Shown here: positions 49,476 through 60,111 of the stretch, piece after piece
Layout of the letters: every line of letters starts with the position of its first letter
Numbering within the stretch: the first letter of the stretch is position 1
DNA from: Cervus elaphus
Taxonomy: Eukaryota; Chordata; Mammalia; Artiodactyla; Cervidae
DNA length: 64,000 bases
NCBI RefSeq assembly: GCF_910594005.1
Contig: NC_057824.1
Coordinates: 26,253,314-26,317,313, forward strand
Reading direction: 5' to 3'
Program-made: the position numbers and the translations under genes
The notes under the pieces: model-generated
Databases searched by the model: none
What the model saw: only the letters and a program-made list of their open reading frames with translations
What the model was told of the DNA's origin: nothing

Positions 49476-49987
49476 TTCATAAGCCAATTTCAGGTCTTTT
49501 CCAGGGTAGAGGATCATATCTGTTGTAGCACATATGTATTTAAAAATGATTTAACGTGTGTAAAGCAGTGCTTCCATTATTATCAGTTTGCTGTATTCTT
49601 TAATGTGTCACTGGTGAGGTTTTTGAGTGTTGTACTCCACCCTCACTTCCCCATGAACTTTGTAGTTTTTATTGTACAGCTTTCCATAGTGCAGTGAATT
49701 TTAGGAATGCATATGATATGCATTCTGTTATATGATAGCAGAACTGTCTGTATAATGAGGTAAAGTGCCTGGCATAGTGCGCAGTACAGAGTCAACATTA
49801 GTGTAGCCTCATCCCCTCACTTTAAATCCTCATACGATGAAAAGTAGAAAGAGCTGAATTGTGACTCTTGATTGCTTAGAGAAATGACTTGGGCTTCATA
49901 GGTAGAAAAGAACAAGTGATTTATTAGAATAGCTATCTCAGGGAGAGGAATGTAACTTGGCTTCACTGAAGTCATGGCTATGACCTT
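49476..49987. other. Unclassified stretch with a near-perfect palindrome
   Basis: 49705-49725 is a perfect 10-base inverted repeat around a single central base, with ATGCAT on both arms. 49755-49805 is a MIR 3' scrap ('aaagtgcctggcatagtgcg'). Confidence 0.5.
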
Positions 49988-50535
49988 TAGTTGTAAGAAA
50001 CAGTAAGCCCAGCTCACACTTGTGAAGACAAAAAAAGGTTTATTGGCTTGTAACTGAGAGGTTCCCTGAAGATCTGGTTCAGTCACAGCTGGATCAAGGA
50101 ACTAAACCCTTGCTATGTCACTGGGACTTAGTTTCTGTCTCTCAGCCCTGCCTTCTGCCGGCTCTGTTTTCGAGCAGGCTTTAATCCTGGTGATGGCAAG
50201 ATGGTGGCCAGTGATTCTTGGCTCACATCCATACATTCCAAGTTTAGTGGAAAAGATAGGGTGCTTCTTTCTTCTAGTCTCATCTACTTAAATCCTGGGA
50301 TTTATTTGGCTCTAATTGGATCATGTTCCTGAAATTATAATTGTGATCAGAGTGATGCGATTCTCTTATTGCTGGGTTTGGGTGTCATACATTCCCCTGG
50401 AGTTTAGGGTATTGTCAGATCTTATGCAAATGAACCTGGAGAGAGAATTGGAAAGAGTGCTTCTTCACAGGAACCTCAACGTATTAGTACCCGAATAAGG
50501 AAGAATGAATACTGGCAAAATCAACAAGATTCCAC
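49988..50535 (+). repeat. Ancient repeat X, copy 2
   Basis: 'aaaaggtttattggcttgta', 'gtctctcagccctgccttct', 'aagatggtggccagtgattc', 'ggctctaattggatcatgtt' and 'agaatgaatactggcaaaat' parallel copy 1 at 44893-46160. Confidence 0.55.
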
Positions 50536-51424
50536 TATAAGAAATTACCCAAATCAGAGGTTTGGAGGCCATTTAGATTTTCTTAACTGCTCTATGCTTC
50601 ACTGTTTTGTTTTCCTGAAATTTTTCTTTCTCTGCTTTTCTGATCCACACAATCTTCACAATGGGCAGAATCTGCCAGCCCCACGCTGTCCAAAGTCTTA
50701 AACAGCTAGTCACTGGAAGGACTGAATATCTCAATTCAAAATTCTAAAGCAAGGACTCTGACCCAGCTTGAATCAGGGGCTCTCTTTCATGTAAGCGACC
50801 TGATTCAAGCATGGGGGTGCTGCTGTTTTGTTGTGTAAATAGACTTTTAGGAGCCCACCTGTATGTCTCTAGATGGGGAGACTGGAAGAATGGTCCTTGT
50901 GAGTTGGTCAGACTACCTAAGTAGGTGTCCATAATGAGGCAGGTCATTTCAAATTGCTCTAGTATACCTCCACTACTTCCAGGATTCAAGTCCAAGATGG
51001 CTTAGCTCATGATTGATAAGGTGATGGAGAGTTGACAAATATCTCTATCTGAGGCCAGAGTTTTCACTCCCTCAAGCAGAGAGGTAGTCTGCTTGGCTCC
51101 TTGGAGTCCGGCTCATTTAGCAGGATAGAGGGTAACACAGAGGAATAAAGCTGTAGGTGTGTGTGTCGGGGGAGGGAGGTTGTAGAGGCAGTGAGTACCA
51201 TTAACATCTCCTTACAAATGACCTTACTTCTCAGCTTCTCTTTCACTTCTTGGTCCTGCTAGACTTGCTAATGAACAGACACTGATTCACATCTTACAGA
51301 AGTCAGGTCATTGGGCTGTCCTTTTTTCTGGGAGGAGGGAAACTGGATCATAGATATTCAGCCTGAGGCCAGAATTAGTGAGATTCGAGAGTGGGAAGTA
51401 ATTTAAATTTATCTTAAGTTTTGT
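50536..51424. other. Unclassified stretch, about 0.9 kb
   Basis: Parts near 50755-50840 loosely resemble repeat X. No coding or RNA signal was recognised. Confidence 0.4.
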
Positions 51425-51860
51425 GTGGCAGCTTGGCATGATAGAACCAAGTCTTCAGCCTCTCGGTATGCACACTCTTTTCCACGTGACTTTGCAATTT
51501 CTCTCACCAAAGAGGTGGAGATGTTTTCCCACCTCTTGAACATATGATTTGCTTTGACCAATAGAATATGGTCGAAGTGTCTCTGTACCAGTTCAGAGTC
51601 CAGGACTGAGACGTCTTTGTGTGTTTCTGCTTGCTCTCCTGTACTTCCACCATTGCCTAGGGACCATGCCTGGATGAACCTGCTGGAGGTCGGGAGGTAT
51701 GTGAAGCAGAGGCCCCTAGCAATCTCATCTGAGATTATTTTAGATTAGTCAACAATCAACCAACCCCAGACATGTGAGTGAGCTGAGCTGAAATGGGAAG
51801 GGAAACCTAGATGATCCTAACCTAAGTCACTGGTCATAGACTTGAGAGCTAAATAAGCAC
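51425..51860 (+). repeat. MLT1-type LTR (ERVL-MaLR)
   Basis: 'ccacgtgactttgcaatttc', 'atgatttgctttgaccaata', 'gaatatggtcgaagtgtctc', 'tgcctggatgaacctgctgg' and 'ccagacatgtgagtgagctg' follow MLT1 order. It is a solo LTR with no internal sequence. Confidence 0.82.
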
Positions 51861-51892
51861 ATTTTGAAAACAACTACAGCATTTCAGGGATG

Positions 51893-51932
51893 ACTTTTTT
51901 AAATTGAAATATAGTTAATGAACAATATTATA
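51893..51932 (-). repeat. Ruminant L1 3' end (left scrap)
   Basis: 'aaattgaaatatagttaatg', interrupted by a BovB and resumed at 52139. Confidence 0.65.
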
Positions 51933-52138
51933 TAAGTTGTTGTTGTTCAGTTGCTAAGTCGGGTCTGACTCTTTGCAATCCCATGGACTGCAACACTCCA
52001 GGCTTCCCTGTCCTTCACTATCTCCTGGAATTTGCTCAAATTCATGTCCATTGAGTCAGTGATTCTGTCTAACCATCTCATCCTCTATCACCTTCTTCTC
52101 TTTTTGCCTGCAATCTTTCCCAGCATCAGGATCTTTTC
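51933..52138 (-). repeat. BovB 3' end inside L1, with TSD
   Basis: (TTG)n-like tail, 'actgcaacactccaggcttc', 'aatttgctcaaattcatgtc', 'ccagcatcaggatcttttca'. Flanks 'atattatataagtt' and 'atattataagtt' look like its TSD. Confidence 0.93.
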
Positions 52139-52195
52139 AAATATTATAAGTTACAGGTATACAGTAAAGTGATTCACATGGGGGATGGTTTTTAA
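52139..52195 (-). repeat. Ruminant L1 3' end (right scrap)
   Basis: 'ataagttacaggtatacagt' and 'aaagtgattcacatggggga'. Confidence 0.65.
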
Positions 52196-52225
52196 AGCAG
52201 CATTGTTGTGGCAATCTATAACTAA

Positions 52226-52297
52226 TATGTTTAAATTAAAAGTTTTAAATTAAAGTTTAAGTTTAAATTAAAAGTTTAAAATAATTAAAAGTTTTGT
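52226..52297. repeat. AT-rich tandem repeat of a TTTAAATTAAAAG-like unit
   Basis: Imperfect units of about 13 bases, each with TTTAAATTAAA. Confidence 0.85.
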
Positions 52298-52299
52298 AT

Positions 52300-52470
52300 C
52301 TCGATTATTTACTATGCAACAGACACCATATGTACACTTTCTTCAGTCTTCCCAACACATTTAGGAGGGTTGCATTTTGAAGATAATTGAGATGAGAATT
52401 ACAGAGGTTAATTGACTTACATGGGGCCAACTGGCTAATAAAGGGTTAGTTAGAGATAACAAGGTAGACA
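52300..52470 (-). repeat. MIR SINE
   Basis: 'atttactatgcaacagacac', 'tacagaggttaattgactta' and 'ggccaactggctaataaagg'. Confidence 0.7.
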
Positions 52471-52689
52471 CTTTCTACTGTCCCAGTCTACCTACCTCTC
52501 TGTGGTGTATCCATATCCAGAATCCTATGGTGGCCATTGTGTTAGTTCAAAGAGCTCAGTAATTTGGAGTAAAGGGGAATATTCTCTTGGACTGTGTCAT
52601 CCTGAGGTTGGTTATGTCTTCCTTCAAGTGTCAGTTTTAATAACTTTTACTATGAAGATCTTGTGTTTGTTGATAGTATTAAAATCATA
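52471..52689. other. Short unclassified stretch
   Basis: Nothing recognised. Confidence 0.4.
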
Positions 52690-53520
52690 TTTAAAAGGGA
52701 AAAGGTTTGAACAGAGGGCAAAGGTAATTCACAAATAAATATACAAATGATTGACAAGCACATGAAAAGATGACCAGCATCACTAATTATCAGAGAAATG
52801 CAAACAAAAACCATAATAAGATAGGTGTCACCCATTAGAATGGCTAAATTAAAAACAGTGACAATATCAAGTGATGGTGAGAGAAGTAGAGTAACTAGAA
52901 TTCTCATACATTGAGGGTGTAAAATGGTGCAACAAAAAAAGAGGTTGACAGTTTTAAAATAAAGTTAAGTCTACACTTACTGCATGACTCATCAGTGTTA
53001 CTGCTTGGTATTTATTCAAGATTCATGTAAATGTGTCCATGCAAAGACGTGTATGCAAAGACAAATATTTGTATCAGCTTTATTCAAAATAACTCTAAAC
53101 TGGGAATAGTCTGAAAGTCCATCTATCGATAAATAAGTAAATTGTATATGGGATGATGCATGAGCAACAAAAATGAATAAATTACAGATATCTGCATTAA
53201 CATGGATAGATTCTAAAAAATTACATTAAGAGAAAAAAGATAGACATAAATGACTATGTGCTATATGCTTTATATTACTATTAAGTCGAGGATTGACAAC
53301 TCAAATCTATAGTGACTGAAGGTAAATGAGAATTTTTCTGTGACTGAGATGTGGGAGATTTATTAAGATGGAGCCCAAGGGGACACTTGAAGATGATGGA
53401 AATATTCTGTATCTTGGTGGTTAAATTGGCATACACATTTGTCAAAAGCCATCAAAATATACAATTAAGGTGGTTGCATTTAATTGTATGTAAATATAAA
53501 TGATGAAGATGATTTTAAAA
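52690..53520 (+). repeat. L1M LINE, ORF2 end and 3' UTR
   Basis: 'aaatgattgacaagcacatg', 'cagagaaatgcaaacaaaaa', 'cccattagaatggctaaatt', then 3' UTR 'atattctgtatcttggtggt' and 'cacatttgtcaaaagccatc'. At over 800 bases this is the longest L1M copy. The frame is destroyed. Confidence 0.88.
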
Positions 53521-53682
53521 GAGACTTAAAATTTTGTCTTCTGAAAGTCGTAAGATTAAGAATTCCAGGGAGATGGTGGGTGCTGTGGCACAATCAGCTT
53601 CCTGGAATTAGGAGGAAAATAGCATCAGTTGCTGGGAAAAAACCAATTCAGAACCATGGACAGCACCCCAGGAGTCAATGTT
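53521..53682. other. Short unclassified stretch
   Basis: Nothing recognised. Confidence 0.4.
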
Positions 53683-53740
53683 AAAAATGCAGGTAAAGCA
53701 GTTAGCACAGTGCCTGGCAGCAGAGTAAGCCCTCACTAGA
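53683..53740 (+). repeat. MIR 3' end
   Basis: 'caggtaaagcagttagcaca' and 'gtgcctggcagcagagtaag'. Confidence 0.7.
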
Positions 53741-53756
53741 AGGCAGCTCAAAAAAC

Positions 53757-53885
53757 CCTTTAATGAATGCCTACTATATGCCAGGTATCATGTAAGACCC
53801 TATTTATATGCATTCGTTTTATTCTCACCAGCCACTGTTATTATCCTCACTCTGCAGTAGAGAAATCAAACGTTTTCCTCAGGGC
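53757..53885 (-). repeat. MIR SINE
   Basis: 'aatgcctactatatgccagg' and 'actgttattatcctcactct'. It faces the preceding MIR end tail to tail. Confidence 0.7.
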
Positions 53886-53924
53886 AAAAAAAATTTTTTT
53901 TTTTAAGGAAAACAGAGAACAATG

Positions 53925-53926
<2 letters not shown>

Positions 53927-53964
<38 letters not shown>
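53927..53964. repeat. (AC)19 microsatellite
   Basis: Nineteen uninterrupted units, the longest pure dinucleotide run in the window, preceded by an A/T-rich section at 53886-53906. Confidence 0.98.
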
Positions 53965-53967
<3 letters not shown>

Positions 53968-54434
53968 AAACTTCAGAGTGGTGGTCTCAGTCCCTGAAAC
54001 GGGAAAGGGCATTTTACCTCTCGTGTGTAATTGTGTTCTGCTTCCAGGATGTCTGAAGGCAGAATTGTCATCAGGCAGGCAGGTGTACCCGCCAGTGTGT
54101 ACAGAAACTGCAGGTACATTTCCCCAGGCCTCTGGCAGATTGTTTTTTTACATACGGAATTACTCGTCAGGCAGACTTTTCTCCCCCTTAGTTCTCAGAA
54201 GATAGAAACAACAGTGTTACATAACAGGCATCAGCAGTGTTGGTTTTGCAGAGCATCTGACCAAGATTAGAGGGTGGGCAGCAGCAAGGGAGGGTGCGAG
54301 TGGTGGAAGTGGTGCCTCAGAGAGCCTGGGGGGCTGAGGTTCTGGGCAGGATGCTGGTGAGAGAATGGGGCGGAGATAAACTCTTCTTGTAGGAGATTGG
54401 GCAAAGAATCAAGCTGAGAGCTCAGACCCCTGCT
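53965..54434. other. Unclassified stretch
   Basis: No recognised repeat. Short plus frames (75 and 79 codons) overlap and lack domains. Confidence 0.4.
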
Positions 54435-55010
54435 CCTTGCCTGCCCACATCTCCTCCTGGCCACACCACTATCCCCATGGGGCCATCTCCCATATCTTTC
54501 CTGAATTCCAGAAGCAGCCTCCTAACTGGTCCTTTCACTCCAGTCTTTCCCTGTCTTGACCCTAGTTCTTTGTAAGCATGTGTATCTGCTTTTTTTCCCC
54601 CACTGTGTTCTCTCAAATATGTTAAGCATTCCCCCAAACTGAGCTTTCTCGTGTAGTAAAGTCCTCCATAAGCATCAAGTGTCATTCAAAACCCAGGCTC
54701 TGACTACATCACCAGTCTGTTTCTTTGCTCCTGTGCTTCCTCAGTCCTCATCCTAGTGATGAGGGTCCTCAGTGTATCACATGATGCAGTATTTCACCTT
54801 CATGGTTCTCTCTACCTGAATGCTCTTTCCTGCCTCAGCTGTCTCTGTAACGCCCAGATATCCTCCAATCAAGAATGCATATGTCAGCCTCTTAGAGTCT
54901 TCCTCCTCCTCCTAACACCGTTATTCTTATAGCTGGATCAGAGACCCCTTCTCTGCACTCCTACACTATCTGTATTCCAATCCTCTCTTAAAAGTTCTGC
55001 ATGGTAATAT
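54435..55010 (+). repeat. L2, sense (left piece)
   Basis: 'cagaagcagcctcctaactg', 'gtcattcaaaacccaggctc' and 'tctctacctgaatgctcttt' follow L2 or a close CR1-type relative. Confidence 0.6.
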
Positions 55011-55134
55011 GTGCGTGCTAAGTCACTTCAGTCATGTCCGACCCTGTGGACCATCGCCTGCCAGGCTCCTCTATCCATGGGATTCTCCAGGCAAGAATAC
55101 TGGAGGGGGTTGCCATTTCCCACTCCAGGGGACC
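55011..55134 (-). repeat. Bov-tA SINE, 5'-truncated, with TSD
   Basis: Only the Bov-A part ('aagtcacttcagtcatgtcc' to 'tttcccactccaggggac'). The tRNA-like head is missing. TSD tggtaatat at 55002-55010 and 55135-55143. Confidence 0.95.
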
Positions 55135-55143
55135 TGGTAATAT

Positions 55144-55725
55144 ACAGATGTATTTAATCATTTGTAATTTACCTTCCATTCTTCATCCCTGTGCCTTCCT
55201 TCCGTTTCCTTCAGAGCAACTAAGATGTCACATTGTGGCCCATAAGGTCCCACACAGCGGAGGCTCTGCCCCTACTCCGGTCTCATCTCGTAGTCCTCTC
55301 ATTCTTGTTCACTCTGTGCCCATGACCCCTGGCTTTTTTTCAGTTCTTCCGATGTGCCCCATACTCCTTCTTGCCACAGGACTTTTGCACATGCTCTTCC
55401 ATAGAATGTTCTCATCCTTCCCCGTACCTGCCCATCTTATAGTTCATTTCAAGGCACCCTTAGGATTCAGCTCTGTCTTTTTTTTCTGGGACACCCTCTC
55501 TGAGCCCCTGTATCACCCTGCACGTTTCTTTAAACATGTGTTCTAATAATGTGACATTATGTATTTCACAGGCAATCATTTGTTCATTCTCTTCCTGATT
55601 AGACTATAAGCTCCATGGAATCAGAGACCACCTCTCATGTTTACTTTACCCACCACTGAATTGCTAGTGTCTGGCATAAAGTAGAGAGCCGATAAATATT
55701 TATTGAATCACTCAGTGGCTCTCTT
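55144..55725 (+). repeat. L2, sense (right piece, 3' end)
   Basis: 'ccacaggacttttgcacatg', 'ggacaccctctctgagcccc', 'tagactataagctccatgga' and 'gataaatatttattgaatca' give an unambiguous L2 3' end. The 170-codon frame at 55034-55546 is Bov-tA plus L2. Confidence 0.85.
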
Positions 55726-55857
55726 TACTCATTCCCTCATTGAATACTAAACAATTCATAATATTCATCCTAACATTACACATTTCAGTTCACAAATGAC
55801 ATACAATGTCTTTCCTGTTTCTCCTTGAACTTTCCAAGATTGACAGGACAGGGTATT

Positions 55858-55965
55858 ACCCCATAATAATTTTCAGGTATTTTAAGACTCAGAGAGGCTA
55901 AGTGACTTGCACAGGGTCATAAACTATTTGAGAACTTCTATCTCCAGCTCTTTCCACGCCTCCAC
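55858..55965 (-). repeat. MIR SINE
   Basis: 'aagactcagagaggctaagt' and 'gacttgcacagggtcataaa'. Confidence 0.75.
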
Positions 55966-56321
55966 CTCCTGCTTCCATCTGTGGAAGAAGACATGCCTGG
56001 CCAATGTGTCAATGACATGGGGTTGTTTATTTCTATAACTCTAAGAGGAGATTGTGAGACCAAGGAGGGTGGCCCATTCAGAGCCCTGAGAAAGTGACAG
56101 CATAATCCAGGCTCTTATTACATTACCCTTTGGAAGATGAATTGGAGCTGCCAAGCATTTGCCTAAATCAATAAGCAGCGTGGTGTTAACGAGTGCAAGG
56201 TTAATTTTTCTTCCCCAGATGAGGAGGAGTTGGCATACAGGGAAGGCACAAACCCCACACACCTGTTCTTTGGCAATGACCGAAAGAATAAAAGCTCCAT
56301 AAAAAGGAGAAAGATTGGAAA
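55966..56321. other. Repeat-free block
   Basis: No repeat recognised. It has 'cattaccctttggaagatga' and 'gtgttaacgagtgcaaggtt' in a texture typical of conserved non-coding DNA. No frame of interest beyond a 103-codon minus frame without features. Confidence 0.35.
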
Positions 56322-56440
56322 GAACGTGGGGGTTCTGGAGACACAAAGACATGGTTTCAGATCCTGGTCCTCACAGCTCCTGGCTGTGTGACCTGGACCT
56401 CAGTTTCTTGACCCGAGAACACGGGGATGAGAAACCATTT
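56322..56440 (+). repeat. MIR SINE
   Basis: 'catggtttcagatcctggtc', 'ctggctgtgtgacctggacc' and 'cagtttcttgacccgagaac'. Confidence 0.78.
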
Positions 56441-56467
56441 CCTCATTATGCGCATTGGTTGCTAGTT

Positions 56468-57190
56468 TGCTTAATTCCTTTTGCTTTTCAGTCTTGTCAG
56501 TTCCACCTCCCTAACATTTCCTGAATCGCTCTGCCTCTTGGCACCATCTTGGTCCAAGTCATCTCCCTGCTGGTGGTCTGCCATCACCTCCTACCCGGTT
56601 TCCTGATTCTGCTCTGGCTTCCTTTACTGTCCGTTTGCCACACAGCAGTCAGAATTGTCCTTCAAAACCAAATCAGATCATCAAACCACCCGCACACTCC
56701 TCACGGTGCTTGCTCTGATCCCTGCCTCTTTTTCTGGCTCATCTATTTTTGCCTTACTACTCAGTTCCAATCACACTGGCCTCCTTTCTATTCCTCAAAC
56801 ACGTGACTCTTGTAGGGCCTTTGCACTGGTCGTTAACCCTGCTGCCTGCTGTGCTAATCTCTTTCAATGTTTGCATGACTGTCTTGTTGTCATTCCGATT
56901 TCAGCTCAAATGCCATTTCTAAGAACGGTCTCCTTTTCTGAAAAGCTTCCTGCCTTTTAGTCTCTTTCTTTTGCATATCTCCATTTAAAATTTTTTCATG
57001 GGATTTATCACATTCCAAATAATCTCATTCATTTGCATGTTTTCATGTTTATGGCCTGATTCTCTATTAGGATGCAAACTTCAAGAGAGAAGAACCTGGC
57101 CTATTTCCCCGCCCCCCCCCCCCCACCCTGCTCTATCATCAGTGCCTTATGCTGTGTCTGGGGTATAAAACAATAGAATTTTTGAATTAA
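56468..57190 (+). repeat. L2, sense
   Basis: 'acacagcagtcagaattgtc', 'acactggcctcctttctatt', 'gatttcagctcaaatgccat', 'ggatttatcacattccaaat' and 'ctattaggatgcaaacttca'. A C-rich run (C14) lies at 57109-57123 within its 3' end. Confidence 0.85.
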
Positions 57191-57487
57191 AAATATTGAA
57201 GAGCCACCCAGTAAAGAAAAGCTTCTTTTCCTTCTTCCTATCATGCTAAGGTATGAGAACTCTTAGGTAGATTTTTGGTTCAAGAGAACAATAAACTTAG
57301 GATTTTTAAAGACTCATAAACAAACATTGTCTTAAGGTGCTTTGCTGAGCTTTTTTCTTTGGAGCAAGTCTGTTTTCTCTAGAGCAAGACAGACTTTTCT
57401 GGCATTGAAGTGGGGAGACAGAATTGGGCCCAGTGATCCCTGACTGCCAGAGGCAAGTAATGGGTTCTGTTGCAGATATAAAGCCCT
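57191..57487. other. Unclassified stretch
   Basis: Nothing recognised. Confidence 0.4.
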
Positions 57488-57632
57488 TCATCCACTCATC
57501 TATTCAGCTATCATCCATCCATCCACCCACCCATCTATCCATCCATCCACTCCCCCTTCCATCCGTCCACCCACCCATCTATCCATTCATCCATCCATCC
57601 CTTCAGCCATGCATGCATGCATATGTCCATCC
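57488..57632. repeat. (ATCC)n compound microsatellite
   Basis: About 145 bases of ATCC units with CACC, TATC and ATGC variants, ending in a (ATGC)n patch at 57607-57620. Confidence 0.93.
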
Positions 57633-57745
57633 AACAAATACTATCTTACTGAGGGCAGATTTTATGCAAGTACTGGGTGAGGTACTTAGGATGCAATTTT
57701 GAGCAAATATACGTCTTCTCTTCCCAACAACTCACAGCTGGACGT
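57633..57745 (-). repeat. L2 3' end
   Basis: 'caacaaatactatcttactg' and 'ttaggatgcaattttgagca'. The microsatellite may have grown at the L2 'ttcattcatt'-like tip. Confidence 0.6.
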
Positions 57746-58309
57746 GCTGTCTTGCACTTTATCAGAGCTGTGTAGGTGTTCACAGGAGCAGTGCAGGGCC
57801 CCACAAAGAACTTCCCTTTCCTCACCATTTTCTTCCTGGCTAAATGGAGCCTGCTTATTTGGCCAACCTGTTATCCTGTTGGCCTCTCTCTGTCCCCCTG
57901 TCTGGTCTCCCTTTGTGTCTTGCACTCCAGTTCTTCATCATGGCTGGTGCAGATATGAGACCCTGGGCTCTTGGCCGATCCTTGGCTTTCTGCTCCGCCA
58001 TTATCAGACTTTGAAACCTGCTAGGCTCCTCCCTCATCCAAAGTCATGCCTTGTCCTTCCTTTGGCTGTTCTCTCCCTGCCAGCATCAGGCAGCCCCAGG
58101 TATGGCTTCCGTGGTGCGTGCTGTATCCTCACAGCTTGGGCTTACAAACAAGGGGCTCTATGCAGTTCTGTTCTGATTTACTTTGTGTTTTGAAATCCCC
58201 GTGTAGAATTTAAGGAAGCCTTGGATCAAGTTTCAAAATCGCCCATCAGATCAGATGAACACAAAACCCAGTTTCTCCTCATTTTGGCAAAATGTCAACA
58301 CAGTGCCCA
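57746..58309. other. Repeat-poor stretch
   Basis: No repeat recognised. Holds the 164-codon plus frame (57699-58193), which has a Cys/Leu/Ser-rich composition and no domain. Confidence 0.4.
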
Positions 58310-58478
58310 GACTAGCAGTTCTCAAATTTCAGAGTACATGACTCTGGCTAAGGAAGCCTGATAAAATACCAATTGCTGGGCTTCACCTCCACAGATTGCA
58401 ATTCAGTATGTGTTTGCTGGTACTCAGGAATCTGCAATTTGAACAAACTCTCAGGAATTCTGATGTAGGTCCAGGGGT
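58310..58478 (+). repeat. MER5-group hAT element
   Basis: 'agcagttctcaaatttcaga', 'gctgggcttcacctccacag' and 'aggaattctgatgtaggtcc'. The right terminus is missing. Confidence 0.65.
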
Positions 58479-58696
58479 AATATCAAAAATATTTACATGA
58501 CGTCAGCACTAGCCAATCAGCAAGATATTGGAGCTCTTTCTCAATCTCTCCCCAAATGCCTGGGTTGAGCTTTTGGTTTCTGGATTGGGAGAAGGTCTAG
58601 GGGACTTAGAGAGAGGGGTTGTAGTATCTGATAGTCAGGTGGGTGTTTAGGGTTCAAGGGACAGGGGCTATTACCCACAAGTATGGCAGCTTTGCA
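58479..58696. other. Short stretch with CRE and CCAAT motifs
   Basis: A perfect TGACGTCA at 58498-58505 is followed by 'agccaatcag' at 58511-58520. The rest is unremarkable. Confidence 0.5.
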
Positions 58697-58903
58697 TGGG
58701 GCTTCCCCAGTGGCTCCAGTGGCTAAAGAATCTGCCTGCCAATGCAGGAGATTCAGGTACAATCCCTGGGTCAGAAAGATCCTCTGGAGCAGGAAATGGC
58801 AACCACTCCAATCTTCTTGCCATGGAGGATCCCATGGACAGAGGAGCCTGGGGGCTACAGTACAAAGGGTTGCAGAGTTGGACACCACTGAGCACGCATG
58901 CAT
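58697..58903 (+). repeat. Bov-tA SINE
   Basis: 'ggggcttccccagtggctcc' to 'ccactgagcacgcatgcatg'. Confidence 0.95.
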
Positions 58904-58923
58904 GGAAGCATTTCTGTATTTTT

Positions 58924-59245
58924 GAAAAATATTTTTTATTGTGGTAAAAGTAGCCTAATATAAAATATACAATTTTAACCATATTTAACTGTACACTTCA
59001 GTGGCAATAAGTACATTCACATTGTTGTTCAACTCTCACCATCTTCCAGCTCCCGAATTTTTCACCTTGCTAAACTGAAGCTCTGTCCCCACTAAACACT
59101 AACTCCCCTTTCTCCCTCTCCACCCGACCCACTCCAGGCCCTGGCAACTACCAGTATTCTTTTTGACTGTATAAATTTGACTATTCTAGGTACCTCATAT
59201 AAATGGAATTGAACCATATTTGTCTGTTCCTAATTTATATTGGAG
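58924..59245 (-). repeat. L1M LINE, antisense
   Basis: 'taaaatatacaattttaacc', 'ggccctggcaactaccagta' and 'cctcatataaatggaattga'. A near-perfect duplication 'catttctgtattttt' occurs at about 58910 and again at about 59476, beyond the next SINE. Confidence 0.82.
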
Positions 59246-59455
59246 GAGGGCTTTCCAGGTGGTGCAGTAGTACAGAATCTACCTGCCAATGCAGGAAATG
59301 CAAGAGATAGGGGTTTGACCCCTGGGTCAGGGATTTCCTGGAGTAGGAAATGGCAACCTGCTCCAGTATTCCTGCCTGGAAAATCTCATGAACAGAGGAG
59401 CCTGGAGGGCTACAGTCCAGGGGGTCACAGACTGAGTGACTGAGTACACACACAG
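59246..59455 (+). repeat. Bov-tA SINE
   Basis: 'agggctttccaggtggtgca' to 'actgagtgactgagtacaca'. Confidence 0.94.
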
Positions 59456-59483
59456 CATTTATTGGAAACATTTCTGTATTTTA

Positions 59484-60111
59484 ATAACCAGTGTGACTAC
59501 CAAGCTGTTCCAAAATATGCTGGTTGCACGCTTGTAGAACACAGTTTGAACACTGGCCATAAAGAAAACCCAAAGTTTTGGGCCGGTTCTCACATCTACC
59601 TAACCCTGTAATTGTGCTCATATTGACTAGCACCTGGAAGGGGTTCTAACCTGCTGCTTGGGGAAGTTTTAATACCATGCTTGTGATTGCTTTCTGTTCA
59701 TTGACAGAATCTGTTCCTTTGGGGGCTGGTATTAGGATTAATGAAATGGCACATTTACTTTGACTGTAATTAATGGGAAATACAGTGACAATTTATAGGA
59801 CAACATATAGCTGAGCCAAACTCCCCAAGCACTGACAGGCTTTGCAAACATCTGCCCAGCCTCTGTGATGAATGCCTTAGTTGTTCTCATCAAAGTCTTC
59901 CCAAGACAGGATCATTTGATTTCCACTGAGTTGAATGCTCAATTTTTTGATGAAGGGGATCAAGAGCCACCTGCTTTGGGTAGTTCTCTGGTCCTGTAGT
60001 GTCTAGAATGCTTGGGGTCCTGAAACAGGGTTTTGTGTTTCAAAAAAAAAAGGCAGAGGGAAGTGGCTGCTCTGCTTAGAGTAAGTTCCCTGTTTCCCAC
60101 TGTAGTTACAT
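59484..60111. other. Repeat-free block, about 0.6 kb
   Basis: No repeat recognised apart from an A run at 60044-60053. Contains 'ggattaatga' (59735-59744), 'taattaat' (59767-59774) and 'gcaaacatctgcccagcctc'. Texture resembles conserved non-coding DNA, not coding. Confidence 0.4.

Noticed and set aside
55034..55546. 170-codon plus-strand frame
   Set aside because: It is Bov-tA sequence running into an L2 copy.
57488..57632. CRISPR-like array from regularly repeated ATCC units
   Set aside because: Plain tetranucleotide microsatellite in a vertebrate genome, with no spacers.
57699..58193. 164-codon plus-strand frame
   Set aside because: It begins in an L2 tip, has no recognisable domain, and antisense frames of similar length overlap it.
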